DNA of 64,000 nucleotides. Source: Pseudomonadales bacterium. Lineage in GTDB: Bacteria; Pseudomonadota; Gammaproteobacteria; Pseudomonadales; Azotimanducaceae. Made by a program: the position numbers and the translations under genes. Position 1 is the stretch's first letter. Every line of letters begins with the position of its first letter. The stretch covers positions 1 through 64,000 of the forward strand of contig JAJDTI010000186.1 in assembly GCA_022827245.1 (NCBI GenBank), read 5' to 3'. The notes below the pieces were generated by a model that was not told where the DNA came from, ran no database searches, and saw only the letters and a list, made by a program, of their open reading frames with translations. Below are positions 25,786 through 33,858 of this stretch, piece by piece.

Positions 25786-25811
25786 CGGGAGGGGACGAGC
25801 CCCTCCCCTAC
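25786..25811 (-). repeat. GTAG-type REP hairpin, at the dehydrogenase stop codon
   Basis: Read on the minus strand: GTAG, stem GGGGAGGG region pairing with CCCTCCCC around a 5-base loop CTCGT (arms 25800-25807 and 25787-25794). The TAG of the guide is the stop codon of the dehydrogenase (25808-25810). Compared with the copy at 11169, a C in one arm is G here and its partner changes from G to C, so pairing is kept. Confidence 0.75.
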
Positions 25812-26857
25812 ACGGCCAGGGCGGTTGAGAAGTCCGGGACGCCCTCCCACCTGCCCGCGTCGGTCGAACGCATCACGGCGATGGTCTTGATGACCTCCGG
25901 GTTCGTGAGCCCGTGGGGCGCCTGCCCCCGCAGGACTCGGATCACGTTCTCCGCCTGCCGCTCGGGACAGTCCTCGAGGAACGTGGGGGAGAAGCCGGCG
26001 ATGTGGGGCGTCACGACGACGTTCGGCAGGTGCAGGAGCGGGTCGTCCGGGTCGATCGGCTCGATCTCCGTGACGTCGAGAGCCGCCGCGCCGATCCGCC
26101 CTTCCCGCGCGGCATCGGCGAGCGCGGCGCCGTCGATGATGGGGCCGCGGGCCGTGTTGACGATCATCGCCGTGTCCTTCATGAGCCCGAGGGCGTTGGA
26201 GTCGATCATGTGCCGGGTCTCGGCCGTTGCCGAGCAGTGGATGGTGATGTAGTCGGAGCGCGACAGCAGTTCCTCGAAGGACACCATGCGCACGCCGTAC
26301 AGGTCCCCGGTACCCTGCGGTACGTAGGGGTCGAAGGCGATGATCTCGGACGGCCCGAATCCCCGGATACGCGTCGCGAAGGCGCGCCCGATGTTGCCGA
26401 AGCCGATGATGCCCACGGTGTGCCCCGCGATGCGGCGGACGCCGGTCTGGTAGCCCCGGATCGTGGGCCGGTCGTTGCTCCACTTGCCCGCCCGCGTTGC
26501 GTGGATGGAGTCGTGCAGGCACCGCGTCAGCGACAGCAGCAGGGCGACGGCGTGGTCCGCCACCTCGGTGGTGTTGACGCCCGGCGTGTTGCACACCAGC
26601 ACGCCGAGGTCCGTGGCGGCGTCGTGGTCGATCGAGTCGACGCCGACGCCCATGCGGCTCACCACCTTGAGTTTCGGGCACGCCTCGAGCACCTCGCGGG
26701 AGGTCGCCGGGATGATGTTGACCAGCGCACCGTCCGCGTCGCGCAGGAGGTCGATCATCTCCTCCGTCGTGCGGGTCGGCCCCTCGAGCACCTCGAGACC
26801 GGCCTCCTCGAAGAGATCCACGCGGTTGTACGGATTCGACATCAGGGCGACTTTCAT
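25808..26857 (-). CDS. D-2-hydroxyacid dehydrogenase (SerA/CtBP-like)
   Basis: A 349-residue NAD-dependent dehydrogenase. The NAD motif is GIIGFGNIGRAFATR, the catalytic Arg is in VNTARGPIID, Glu is in DVTEIEP and His is in VTPHIAGFS. PVVSRMGVGVDSID matches the substrate-domain loop. There is no C-terminal ACT domain, so it is not a classical PGDH. ATG 26857 is preceded by GGAGAG; the frame is open upstream without support. It diverges from the luciferase-like gene across a 139-base region with two palindromes. Confidence 0.88.
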   Translation of the reverse strand: MKVALMSNPYNRVDLFEEAGLEVLEGPTRTTEEMIDLLRDADGALVNIIPATSREVLEACPKLKVVSRMGVGVDSIDHDAATDLGVLVCNTPGVNTTEVADHAVALLLSLTRCLHDSIHATRAGKWSNDRPTIRGYQTGVRRIAGHTVGIIGFGNIGRAFATRIRGFGPSEIIAFDPYVPQGTGDLYGVRMVSFEELLSRSDYITIHCSATAETRHMIDSNALGLMKDTAMIVNTARGPIIDGAALADAAREGRIGAAALDVTEIEPIDPDDPLLHLPNVVVTPHIAGFSPTFLEDCPERQAENVIRVLRGQAPHGLTNPEVIKTIAVMRSTDAGRWEGVPDFSTALAV

Positions 26858-26896
26858 GGGGGTACTCTCCACTGGCTGTTTCTCGGATCCCACGCC

Positions 26897-26939
26897 CGAG
26901 TTGCGCCAGCAACTCGAATGCGACGCCACCAAGCGTCGC
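26897..26939. promoter_or_regulatory. Two adjacent palindromes in a divergent promoter region
   Basis: CGAGTTGC-GCCA-GCAACTCG (26897-26916) and GCGACGC-N6-GCGTCGC (26920-26939) are both perfect inverted repeats, 3 bases apart. They lie midway between the start codons at 26857 (minus) and 26997 (plus) and could control both genes. No regulator gene is adjacent. Confidence 0.4.
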
Positions 26940-26996
26940 GCAGGCGCGCGCGATGATACGCTGCCGCCGCCCACCCACCTACCCGAGGAGATCCCC

Positions 26997-27863
26997 ATGA
27001 AGCTTGGCGTCGTGTTCCCCCAGACCGAGATCGGCACCGACCCCGAGGTCGTCGCGAGATTCGCCACCACCGCCGAGGCCGCCGGCTACGATCACATCAT
27101 CGCCTTCGACCATGTCCTGGGGGCGAACACGGCGAGCAGGCCCGACTGGCAGGGCCCCTACACGTCGGAGAGTCTGTTCCACGAGCCGTTCGTACTGTTC
27201 GGCTATTTGGCCGGCCTGACCGAGACCCTGGAACTGGTCACCGCGGTCATCATCCTGCCGCAGCGGCAGACGGCGCTGGTCGCGAAGCAGGCCGCGTCCC
27301 TCGACGTGCTCTCCGGCGGGCGGCTGCGCCTCGGCATCGGCACCGGCTGGAACGACGTCGAGTACGAGGCCCTCGGCGAGAACTTCCACGACCGTGGCGC
27401 GCGCAGCGAAGAGCAAATCGACCTGATGCGGAAGCTGTGGGCCGACGACACGATCGACTACGACGGCCGCTGGCACAAGGTCACCGATGCCGGGCTGAAT
27501 CCCCTGCCGGTGCGCCAGTCGATTCCCCTCTGGCTCGGCGGCATGGCGCCCCAGGTGATCGAGCGCGTCGGGCGCATCGCCGACGGCTGGTTCCCGTTCT
27601 TCAACCCGGAACTCGCGTCGCAACTCGACACGATGCGGGGAGCGGCGCGCGCGGCGGGCCGGAACCCGGCCGACATCGGCATCGAGTGCATGCAGCCGAT
27701 GGGCGACGCCGGTCCGAAGGAACTCGACAGGCTCAAGTCCCTCGCGGACATGGGCGTGACGCACACGGCGGTGATCACCATGAACGCGGGCCTGTCCCAG
27801 CCCGCGGATCACGTGGACGCGATCGCCCGGTACTGGGACGGGGTGGCGTCGAAGGTCGGCTGA
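26997..27863 (+). CDS. Luciferase-like (LLM class) flavin/F420-dependent oxidoreductase
   Basis: A 288-residue TIM-barrel oxidoreductase. The start KLGVVFPQTEIGTDPE is typical of the TIGR03619-type subgroup; LDVLSGGRLRLGIGTGWN and PLWLGGMAPQ are the cofactor-binding signatures. Whether FMN or F420 is used cannot be decided; no F420 genes are in the window. ATG 26997 has GAGGAG 6 bases upstream. It converges with the monooxygenase across a strong hairpin. Confidence 0.87.
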   Translation: MKLGVVFPQTEIGTDPEVVARFATTAEAAGYDHIIAFDHVLGANTASRPDWQGPYTSESLFHEPFVLFGYLAGLTETLELVTAVIILPQRQTALVAKQAASLDVLSGGRLRLGIGTGWNDVEYEALGENFHDRGARSEEQIDLMRKLWADDTIDYDGRWHKVTDAGLNPLPVRQSIPLWLGGMAPQVIERVGRIADGWFPFFNPELASQLDTMRGAARAAGRNPADIGIECMQPMGDAGPKELDRLKSLADMGVTHTAVITMNAGLSQPADHVDAIARYWDGVASKVG

Positions 27864-27893
27864 CGCGACCGGCCCGGGGGGCCGGTCCGCGTC
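27862..27893. terminator. Bidirectional hairpin terminator between convergent genes
   Basis: GACGCGACCGGCC (27862-27874) pairs with GGCCGGTCCGCGTC (27880-27893) with one bulged C and a 5-base loop. It spans the stop codons of both converging genes. There is no T-run, as often in high-GC genomes. Confidence 0.6.
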
Positions 27894-29823
27894 AACTGAA
27901 AACGTAGTCCGCCGGGTCCGGTTCCCGCGTCTGGCTCCAGAACTCGCGCAGCGTGAACGGCCAGTTCTGCGCGATGCGGCCCTTGTCGTTGCGGTACCAG
28001 GTGGGCGCCTTCGAGACGCCCCAGGCCATGTTCCGGTTGCCCTCGTCGATGCGCACGTTGTACGCGTCGTGCACGTCCTGGCGGCAGTCCATGGCGTTGC
28101 TGTCGCCCCCGATGAGGAGCTTCAGGCAGCCCAGGATGTAGCGCATCTCGCACTCGGAGAAGAACACGATGCTGCCGTTCACCACGATGTTGGTGTTCGG
28201 ACCGTACATGCAGAAGAGGTTCGGGAAGTTGGGGACCGTGATGCCCATGTAGGCCCGGGCGTCGCCGTCCCACTGCCCTTCCAGGGTCGCCCCGTTGCGC
28301 CCGGTGATCTTCATCGGCCACAGGAACCTGCTGGCCGTGAACCCCGTGCCGTAGACCAGCACGTCACATTCGTGGTGCGCGCCGCTCTCGGTGCGCACCC
28401 CCGTCTCGTCGATCTCGGCGATCGGATCCGTGACGAGGTCGACGTTGTCGCGCCGCAGGGCGCGGATCCAGTTGCCGTTGTCGATGAGGATGCGCTTGCC
28501 CGCCACCGGGTAGTCCGGAATGATCTTGTCGCGCAGGTCCTCGTCCTCCTCGCAGAGGGCCGTGATCCCCTCCGTGAGAAGCTCCCGCAGCTGATCGTTC
28601 TCCGCGCTGATCGCACGATCGGTCTCGTTCCAGGCGGGGTCCTTCTTCGCCGCCGCGAGAATGCCCTCGGCCATGCGCCAGAACATGCTGAAGCGAAACC
28701 ACTTCGCGTAGTACGGCACGTGGTTCAGCAGCCAGTGTTTCCCGTCCGGAACGTACTCGTGGTACTCGGGTGCGTTGAAGATCCACGGCGCGGTCCGCTG
28801 AAAGATCGTGACGCTGGCCGCCTCCCTCGCCACTTCCGGGGCGAACTGGAACGCCGATGCGCCGGTGCCGATCACGATGACCTTCTTGCCCGCGAGGTCA
28901 TGCTCGTGCTCCCACTCGGTCGAGTGGAACGCGATGCCCCGGAACCGGTCCTGGCCCGGGATGTCCGGCCACTTGGGCCGGTTGAGCTGTCCGACCGCGC
29001 TGATGACGGCGTTGGCGACCAGCGTCTCGGCGGTACCGTCCCGGTGCCGGACGTCGACATGCCAGACGCCGTCCCCTTCGTCGTAGGTGGCGGCCTCCAC
29101 ATCGGTGTGGAAGCGGATGCTCTCGCGCAGTCCGTAGTGGGTCGCGCAGTCGTCGAAATAGCGGCGCAGGACTTCCTGCGACGAGTAGAACTGCGGCCAG
29201 TCCGTCGGATGGAAGCTGTACGAGTAGGTGTGGTTCGGGCTATCCACGCGGCAACCGGGATAGGTGTTCTGATACCAGGTGCCTCCCACGTTCCCGTGCC
29301 GTTCGACGATCTCGAAGCCGATGCCGGCGGCCTTGAGCCGGATGCCCGCGAGCAGTCCGGACATGCCCGCGCCAACGATCAGGACCTTGAAGTTCGCCCG
29401 CGCCTCGGCCGGCAGTTCCGCGAGTTCCGGGACCCCGTAGCTGTCCTCGTCGTGCAGGGCGAGCTCCGCTTCGAGGAAGGTGCCGTACTCCGGGGACAAT
29501 TCCTGCCCGGACGCGAAGTTGACCATCTCGTGCACCAGGTCGGCGCCCGGGGCCGGCGGCAACCGCTGGCCGTTGTCCCGGAACGCCTGGAGCGCTTCCA
29601 GGGCCCGTTGCCGGATGCGGGTCTGGTCTTCCTCCGCGATGCCGCCCTGGGGGTCGACGAGAAACCCGGACTCGGGCTGGATATCGCCGCGGATGATGTC
29701 CGCGTCGCCCGTCAGGTGCACCAGCGCGTTCATCAGCGAGGGTATGTGCGCGTCCTCCAGCGCCTGGCGGATCGTCTCGTCGTCCGCGTCGATCGGCTTG
29801 TTGACCGCCTTCAACAGGTCCAT
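27892..29823 (-). CDS. Baeyer-Villiger-type flavin monooxygenase with N-terminal extension
   Basis: A 643-residue FAD/NADPH monooxygenase. An N-terminal region of about 140 residues (helical, unrelated to FAD binding) precedes GAGMSG; GGTWYQNTYPGCRVDSPNH is the family FAD segment, FRGIAFHSTEWEH the fingerprint, and VIGTGASAFQF the NADPH motif. The extension and overall length match the 4-hydroxyacetophenone-monooxygenase-like group. ATG 29823 is chosen because GGAG lies 8 bases upstream; the frame is open to 29880. A small hairpin overlaps the upstream leader. Confidence 0.9.
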   Translation of the reverse strand: MDLLKAVNKPIDADDETIRQALEDAHIPSLMNALVHLTGDADIIRGDIQPESGFLVDPQGGIAEEDQTRIRQRALEALQAFRDNGQRLPPAPGADLVHEMVNFASGQELSPEYGTFLEAELALHDEDSYGVPELAELPAEARANFKVLIVGAGMSGLLAGIRLKAAGIGFEIVERHGNVGGTWYQNTYPGCRVDSPNHTYSYSFHPTDWPQFYSSQEVLRRYFDDCATHYGLRESIRFHTDVEAATYDEGDGVWHVDVRHRDGTAETLVANAVISAVGQLNRPKWPDIPGQDRFRGIAFHSTEWEHEHDLAGKKVIVIGTGASAFQFAPEVAREAASVTIFQRTAPWIFNAPEYHEYVPDGKHWLLNHVPYYAKWFRFSMFWRMAEGILAAAKKDPAWNETDRAISAENDQLRELLTEGITALCEEDEDLRDKIIPDYPVAGKRILIDNGNWIRALRRDNVDLVTDPIAEIDETGVRTESGAHHECDVLVYGTGFTASRFLWPMKITGRNGATLEGQWDGDARAYMGITVPNFPNLFCMYGPNTNIVVNGSIVFFSECEMRYILGCLKLLIGGDSNAMDCRQDVHDAYNVRIDEGNRNMAWGVSKAPTWYRNDKGRIAQNWPFTLREFWSQTREPDPADYVFS

Positions 29824-29832
29824 GTGCTGTCT

Positions 29833-29850
29833 CCGTCCCCGAAGGGACGG
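29833..29850. other. Perfect hairpin in a divergent leader
   Basis: CCGTCCC-CGAA-GGGACGG, a 7-bp stem, sits 10 bases upstream of the monooxygenase start and overlaps its Shine-Dalgarno area on the minus strand. It could hide the ribosome site. A second palindrome, GTAGG-CGC-CCTAC, is at 29882-29894 before the luciferase-like gene. Confidence 0.4.
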
Positions 29851-29914
29851 AATCTTGCGCAGACACGCCGCGCAATGCAACGTAGGCGCCCTACACCTTC
29901 AGGGAGCGCCCTTC

Positions 29915-30967
29915 ATGGACATGGGTATCTGCGTCGCCTCGCACGTCGGCGACATCGACTACGTCGTGCGCGCCGAGGAACTCGGCTACAGCCACGCCTG
30001 GCTGGCGGACAGCCAGATGCTGTGGTCGGACTGCTACGCGACGCTGGCCCTCGCCGCGACGCGAACGTCGCGCATCCACCTCGGCACGGGTGTCGCCGTG
30101 ACCGGTACGCGCCCGGCCCCGGTGAACGCCGCCGGCATCGCCACCATCAACGCCCTGGCGCCTGGCCGCACGTTCCTGGGCGTCGGCACCGGCAACACCG
30201 CCATGCGGGTGATGGGCAAGAAACCCCAGCGAATCCGCGAGTTCGACGAGTACCTCGCCACCCTGCGCCCCCTGCTGCGGGGAGAGGAGGCCATGAACGA
30301 CGACGGCCAGCCGATCGTGCACATCATGCCGGACAGGGGCTTCGTGAACTTCGAGGATCCGATTCCGCTCTACGTCTCGGGGTTCGGGCCGCGTTCGCTC
30401 GGCCTCGCCGGCAAGCATGGCGATGGGGCCGTGCTCGGCGCGGCGTCCGCCAGTGCGCTCGGGGGCTCCTGGCACATGATCGAGGCCGGGGCCCGCGAAG
30501 CCGGGCGCGCCTTCGACCGGGACGCCTACTACACAACCGCCCTCACCACCATCGTCATACTGGAGGAAGGAGAGGCCATCGACTCCGACCGGGTGAAGAG
30601 CCAGTGCGGTGCGATGGCCATGGCCGGCGTGCACTTCGCGTACGACCAGTTCCGCAACTTCGGTCACCAACCGCCGAACTCGATGGCCGGCATCTGGGAC
30701 GACTACACGGCGCTGCTGGCGACCTTCCCCGCCGAACGCCGGCACCAGCGCATCCACGGCGGCCACAACTGCTGGGTGCTGCCGGAGGAGGAACGCTTCC
30801 TGACGCCGGAAGTGCTCGGGGCGGTGTGCATGATCGGTACGCGGGACCAACTGCTCGAGCGCCTGCACGCACTTGCCGACGCGGGTCTCGATCAGATGAT
30901 GATCCTGCCGAACTTCGACACGCGCTACGACGTGCTCGAGCAGGTGGCGGAGCAGCTCATCATGTAG
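29915..30967 (+). CDS. Luciferase-like (LLM class) oxidoreductase
   Basis: A 350-residue member of the luciferase-like superfamily. HLGTGVAVTGTRPAPVNAA, LAPGRTFLGVGTGNTAMR and PLYVSGFGPRSLGLAGKHGDG are the cofactor and barrel signatures. It is longer than the 288-residue relative at 26997, with a C-terminal FPAERRHQRIHGGH segment. ATG 29915 has AGGGAG upstream. Its stop TAG lies inside a REP hairpin. The reaction is unknown. Confidence 0.86.
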   Translation: MDMGICVASHVGDIDYVVRAEELGYSHAWLADSQMLWSDCYATLALAATRTSRIHLGTGVAVTGTRPAPVNAAGIATINALAPGRTFLGVGTGNTAMRVMGKKPQRIREFDEYLATLRPLLRGEEAMNDDGQPIVHIMPDRGFVNFEDPIPLYVSGFGPRSLGLAGKHGDGAVLGAASASALGGSWHMIEAGAREAGRAFDRDAYYTTALTTIVILEEGEAIDSDRVKSQCGAMAMAGVHFAYDQFRNFGHQPPNSMAGIWDDYTALLATFPAERRHQRIHGGHNCWVLPEEERFLTPEVLGAVCMIGTRDQLLERLHALADAGLDQMMILPNFDTRYDVLEQVAEQLIM

Positions 30968-30989
30968 GGGCGACCCTCGTGGTCGCCCG
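30964..30989 (+). repeat. GTAG-type REP hairpin, at a stop codon
   Basis: GTAG then GGGCGACC (30968-30975), loop CTCGT, GGTCGCCC (30981-30988): a perfect 8-bp stem with a sequence quite different from the copy at 11169 but the same geometry. TAG 30965-30967 is the stop of the luciferase-like gene. Confidence 0.75.
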
Positions 30990-31016
30990 CTCGGCGTCAG
31001 GGGGTGAATTCGAGAC

Positions 31017-31042
31017 GGACGGGACAAGCCCACGTCCCCTAC
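31017..31042 (-). repeat. GTAG-type REP hairpin, inverted partner
   Basis: On the minus strand: GTAGGGGACG, then GTGGG-like arm, loop CTTGT, CCCGTCC. The stem has a 2-base bulge. With the copy at 30964 it forms an inverted pair (BIME-like) filling the 78-base gap between two convergent genes. Confidence 0.6.
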
Positions 31043-31045
31043 GCG

Positions 31046-32794
31046 TCACCCGGCGCCCGGCGCCGCCACGCGCACCGTGAGGATGTCGGTGTCGTGGTAC
31101 TGCTGGTGCCGCACGGAGGAGGCCATGTGGCGCAGCAGCCGCAGGGAGAGTTCGCGCTCCATCGTCTCCTCCGTCGCGTGCTCGGCGAGGAGCGTCATGC
31201 TGTCCTCGATGTTCTGCTCGCCCGGCGCGGCGACGAACTCGATGACCGCGCCGCCCTCCTCCGCCCGTGCGACCACCACCAGCCTTCGGGGCCCCAACAG
31301 GGGGGCATCGTCGCCCTCGGGCCGGATCAGCGTCAGCAGGCCCTCTTCGCAGACCGCCTCGATACGTTGCACCATCGCGGCATTCCACCCGCGCCGCGCG
31401 ACGAACGCGTGCACGAAATCACGCAGCGTCGGCAGGGCCGCCACGTCGAGTTCCACCGCAACGCGCTTGCGGCGCGGCCGGGTGATCTCCAGGATCAGCG
31501 TGATGAGGATCGCGACCAGTCCGCCCGCGGTCAGGCCGCTGCGCAGCAGTCCGCCCGCGAAGTCCGAGAGGTACTCGGGAAAGATGAGTTCGTTCTGGCA
31601 GCCGAAGCCGATCCAGAAGGAGAAGCCGACAATGAAGCCCTTGCGGGAGTCGAGCCCGTCCTGCATGACCGTCCTGACGCCCAGCGTGAAGAGCGTCGCG
31701 ACCATCACGGTCACGTAACCCGCGAGTACGGGACCCGGCACCGCGAGTACGAGCGCGAGCACTTTCGGGAAGAACCCGAAGGCGACGAGCCCCAGGCCCA
31801 GCACGATACCCACCGGGCGCGCCCCCACGCCGGTGATCTGCGTAAGCGACACGGTGGTGGTGCGCGCGCCGTTCGGGATCGTGCCGGCGAGACCGGCGAG
31901 CAGGTTGCTGACGCCATCCGCCGTCACCGCGCCCTGCACGGCGCGGAAATCGACGGCGTGCCGCCGACGCCAGGACACGCCCTGGATCCCCACGCCTGCG
32001 CTGATGGTTCGAATCGTCAGCACGACCAGCACCAGCAGGAGGCCCGGCAGCAGCGCCCAGAAATCCGGGCCGAAGTCGAGGTCCAGCCCCGGCCAGGCGA
32101 CTTCGGGCACGCCGACCCAGCCGGCGGAAAGCACGCGGTCCACGTCGTAGGCGCCAAACGCCCCGGCGACCGCCGAGCCGACCACGATCCCCACGACGGG
32201 AGCCCACGGGCGCAGCCTCGGGCCGCCCCCGAGCATGGCTCCGGCCACCACGACGACCGTCGCCAGGGCGGAGAGCGGGGCCGCGAGCGACGAGGAAGCC
32301 GCGGGCACGTCGTCGAGCAACCCGAAGATGACGGGCATCACCACCAGCGGCAGGAGCAGCAGCACGGTCCCGGAGACCGTCGGCGTGAGCACGCGGCGGA
32401 ACAGGGACAGGCGCGCCGAAAACAGGAGCTGGAACAGCGCGCCGGCGCACATGAGCGCGGCAAGCAGCCCGGGGCCGCCGGCGTCGAGCGCATCGACGCA
32501 CACCGCGATGGCCGCACTCGCGGGGCCCGTGATCAGCAGATACCCGGCCCCGATGCGCCCGATGCGGAAGGCCTGCAGCGCCGTGATCACGCCGGATACG
32601 ACCAGCGAGACGAACACGGCCCACAGGAGCACCGTCTCCGGCGAACCGGCGGAGCGGAACACCGTCATCGGCATCAGCATGATGCCGGACAGCGAGAGGA
32701 TCGCGAACTGCAGTCCGAGGCCCGTGGTGAAGAGCAGCGGAGGCCGCTCGTCAGGCTCGTAGAGAATCCCGGATTCGCCTTCCCGCGCGGCCAT
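31046..32794 (-). CDS. NCS2 (xanthine/uracil-type) permease fused to an RsbW-like ATPase-fold domain
   Basis: A 582-residue inner-membrane protein. Residues 1-430 have about 12-14 hydrophobic segments and the NAT/NCS2-like IPNGARTTTVSLTQITGVGAR region. After RPRRKRVAVELDV (about 435) comes a soluble domain with IEAVCEEGLLTLI (N-box-like, with its Glu), IEFVAAPGEQNIED, and a last helix-strand ELSLRLLRHMASSVRH then ILTVRV, the layout of RsbW/HATPase_c_2 domains. The Gly-rich ATP loops are degenerate. ATG 32794 has GGGGAGG 3 bases upstream. A transport-linked signalling role is an inference. Confidence 0.75.
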   Translation of the reverse strand: MAAREGESGILYEPDERPPLLFTTGLGLQFAILSLSGIMLMPMTVFRSAGSPETVLLWAVFVSLVVSGVITALQAFRIGRIGAGYLLITGPASAAIAVCVDALDAGGPGLLAALMCAGALFQLLFSARLSLFRRVLTPTVSGTVLLLLPLVVMPVIFGLLDDVPAASSSLAAPLSALATVVVVAGAMLGGGPRLRPWAPVVGIVVGSAVAGAFGAYDVDRVLSAGWVGVPEVAWPGLDLDFGPDFWALLPGLLLVLVVLTIRTISAGVGIQGVSWRRRHAVDFRAVQGAVTADGVSNLLAGLAGTIPNGARTTTVSLTQITGVGARPVGIVLGLGLVAFGFFPKVLALVLAVPGPVLAGYVTVMVATLFTLGVRTVMQDGLDSRKGFIVGFSFWIGFGCQNELIFPEYLSDFAGGLLRSGLTAGGLVAILITLILEITRPRRKRVAVELDVAALPTLRDFVHAFVARRGWNAAMVQRIEAVCEEGLLTLIRPEGDDAPLLGPRRLVVVARAEEGGAVIEFVAAPGEQNIEDSMTLLAEHATEETMERELSLRLLRHMASSVRHQQYHDTDILTVRVAAPGAG

Positions 32795-32932
32795 CGGCCT
32801 CCCCGAGCCAGACACTCCGGCAAGCGCCGGACACTACATCCAATGCGACGCGAACCCGGGCCGCCAGCGCCCTAGGTGCGCGCCGACCGCCGCCATGCGG
32901 CGGATTCGCCAGGCGGAGTCAGCGCGCCGGTG

Positions 32933-33763
32933 TCAACTCGCGAACGCGCAAACCATCCGCGCTTCGATGCTGCGGCGCCCCGGCGCATCCGCGGGGGCCT
33001 CGATGTCGAACGAGGTATGGGGGCAGCCCCGCGCCCGGTCCGGGCGGGTGTCGAGCTGCTTGATCACCATCATCTCGTCGGTCTGCATGCGGGAGAAGTA
33101 GTAGAAGCGGTGATCGGGGCGGAAGATCGGCATGGACGACGGCGCTCCGCCCTCCATCGACCCTGTCTCGGGCCCCGGCTTGCCCTGATACCCCGTGTAG
33201 TAGTAGTCGATCACGTCCCCGAGTTCGAGCGTCCTGGCGTCGATCACGGCCAGGGGGTTCCTGCGCACCTCCCGCTCGATCGGCTGCCAGGTGTTGAACC
33301 AGGCGAACTCCCAGTGCCGCGCGGGATCGAGGTCGGCCCTGTGCTTCGCGAGCGCGTTCTCCCGCCGTTCCGCCGCGCGGCCGAGGGAGTAGTCGCAGTG
33401 CACGAAGCGCGCGTAGGCGACGTTGAAGTCGCTGGTGTCCTCCGTGCGGATGGTGTGCGAGTAGACGAACACCGCGTCGGCGCCCGTCATGGTCCGTACG
33501 GCGTCGCCCACTTCCCGGTAGTAGGTGTCGCGTACCTGCGCGGCGTCGTGGAAATCGCGGACGGCGGATTCGTGCCTGGCCAGGACGAAGCCGGACGTGT
33601 CGAGACCGAGGTCGAGCCCGCGGGCGTCGTCGATGGAGACGGCGCGCTTCGCGGTGTTGGCCCGGCGGGACGTCCGGTCGCCGATTCGCGGTGCCTCCGC
33701 GCGGCCCTTCCACTCCGGATTGAGGTAACGGACCTCGGCGCTAACGGTCGTTGCTCCTGACAT
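32933..33763 (-). CDS. CmcJ/NvfI-family oxidoreductase
   Basis: A 276-residue protein resembling CmcJ (cephamycin), AsaB and gibberellin GA4 desaturase-like enzymes. Family marks are VRYLNPEW at the start, FVHCDYS (His and Asp that may bind iron), WFNTWQPIEREVRRNPLAVID, and near the end QTDEMMVIKQLDTR with HTSFD. These are thought to be Fe(II)/2OG-like hydroxylases or desaturases. ATG 33763 has GGAGGG 5 bases upstream; an in-frame GTG at 33778 overlaps it. It diverges from the LDH2-type gene. Confidence 0.82.
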   Translation of the reverse strand: MSGATTVSAEVRYLNPEWKGRAEAPRIGDRTSRRANTAKRAVSIDDARGLDLGLDTSGFVLARHESAVRDFHDAAQVRDTYYREVGDAVRTMTGADAVFVYSHTIRTEDTSDFNVAYARFVHCDYSLGRAAERRENALAKHRADLDPARHWEFAWFNTWQPIEREVRRNPLAVIDARTLELGDVIDYYYTGYQGKPGPETGSMEGGAPSSMPIFRPDHRFYYFSRMQTDEMMVIKQLDTRPDRARGCPHTSFDIEAPADAPGRRSIEARMVCAFAS

Positions 33764-33858
33764 CGTTCCCTCCTTCACTCACAATGGGATGGTAGCACCG
33801 CGCCCGAACCCCGGACAGGTGCCTACCCGTCTGTCCCCGCCACGACAAGGAGAAACCC

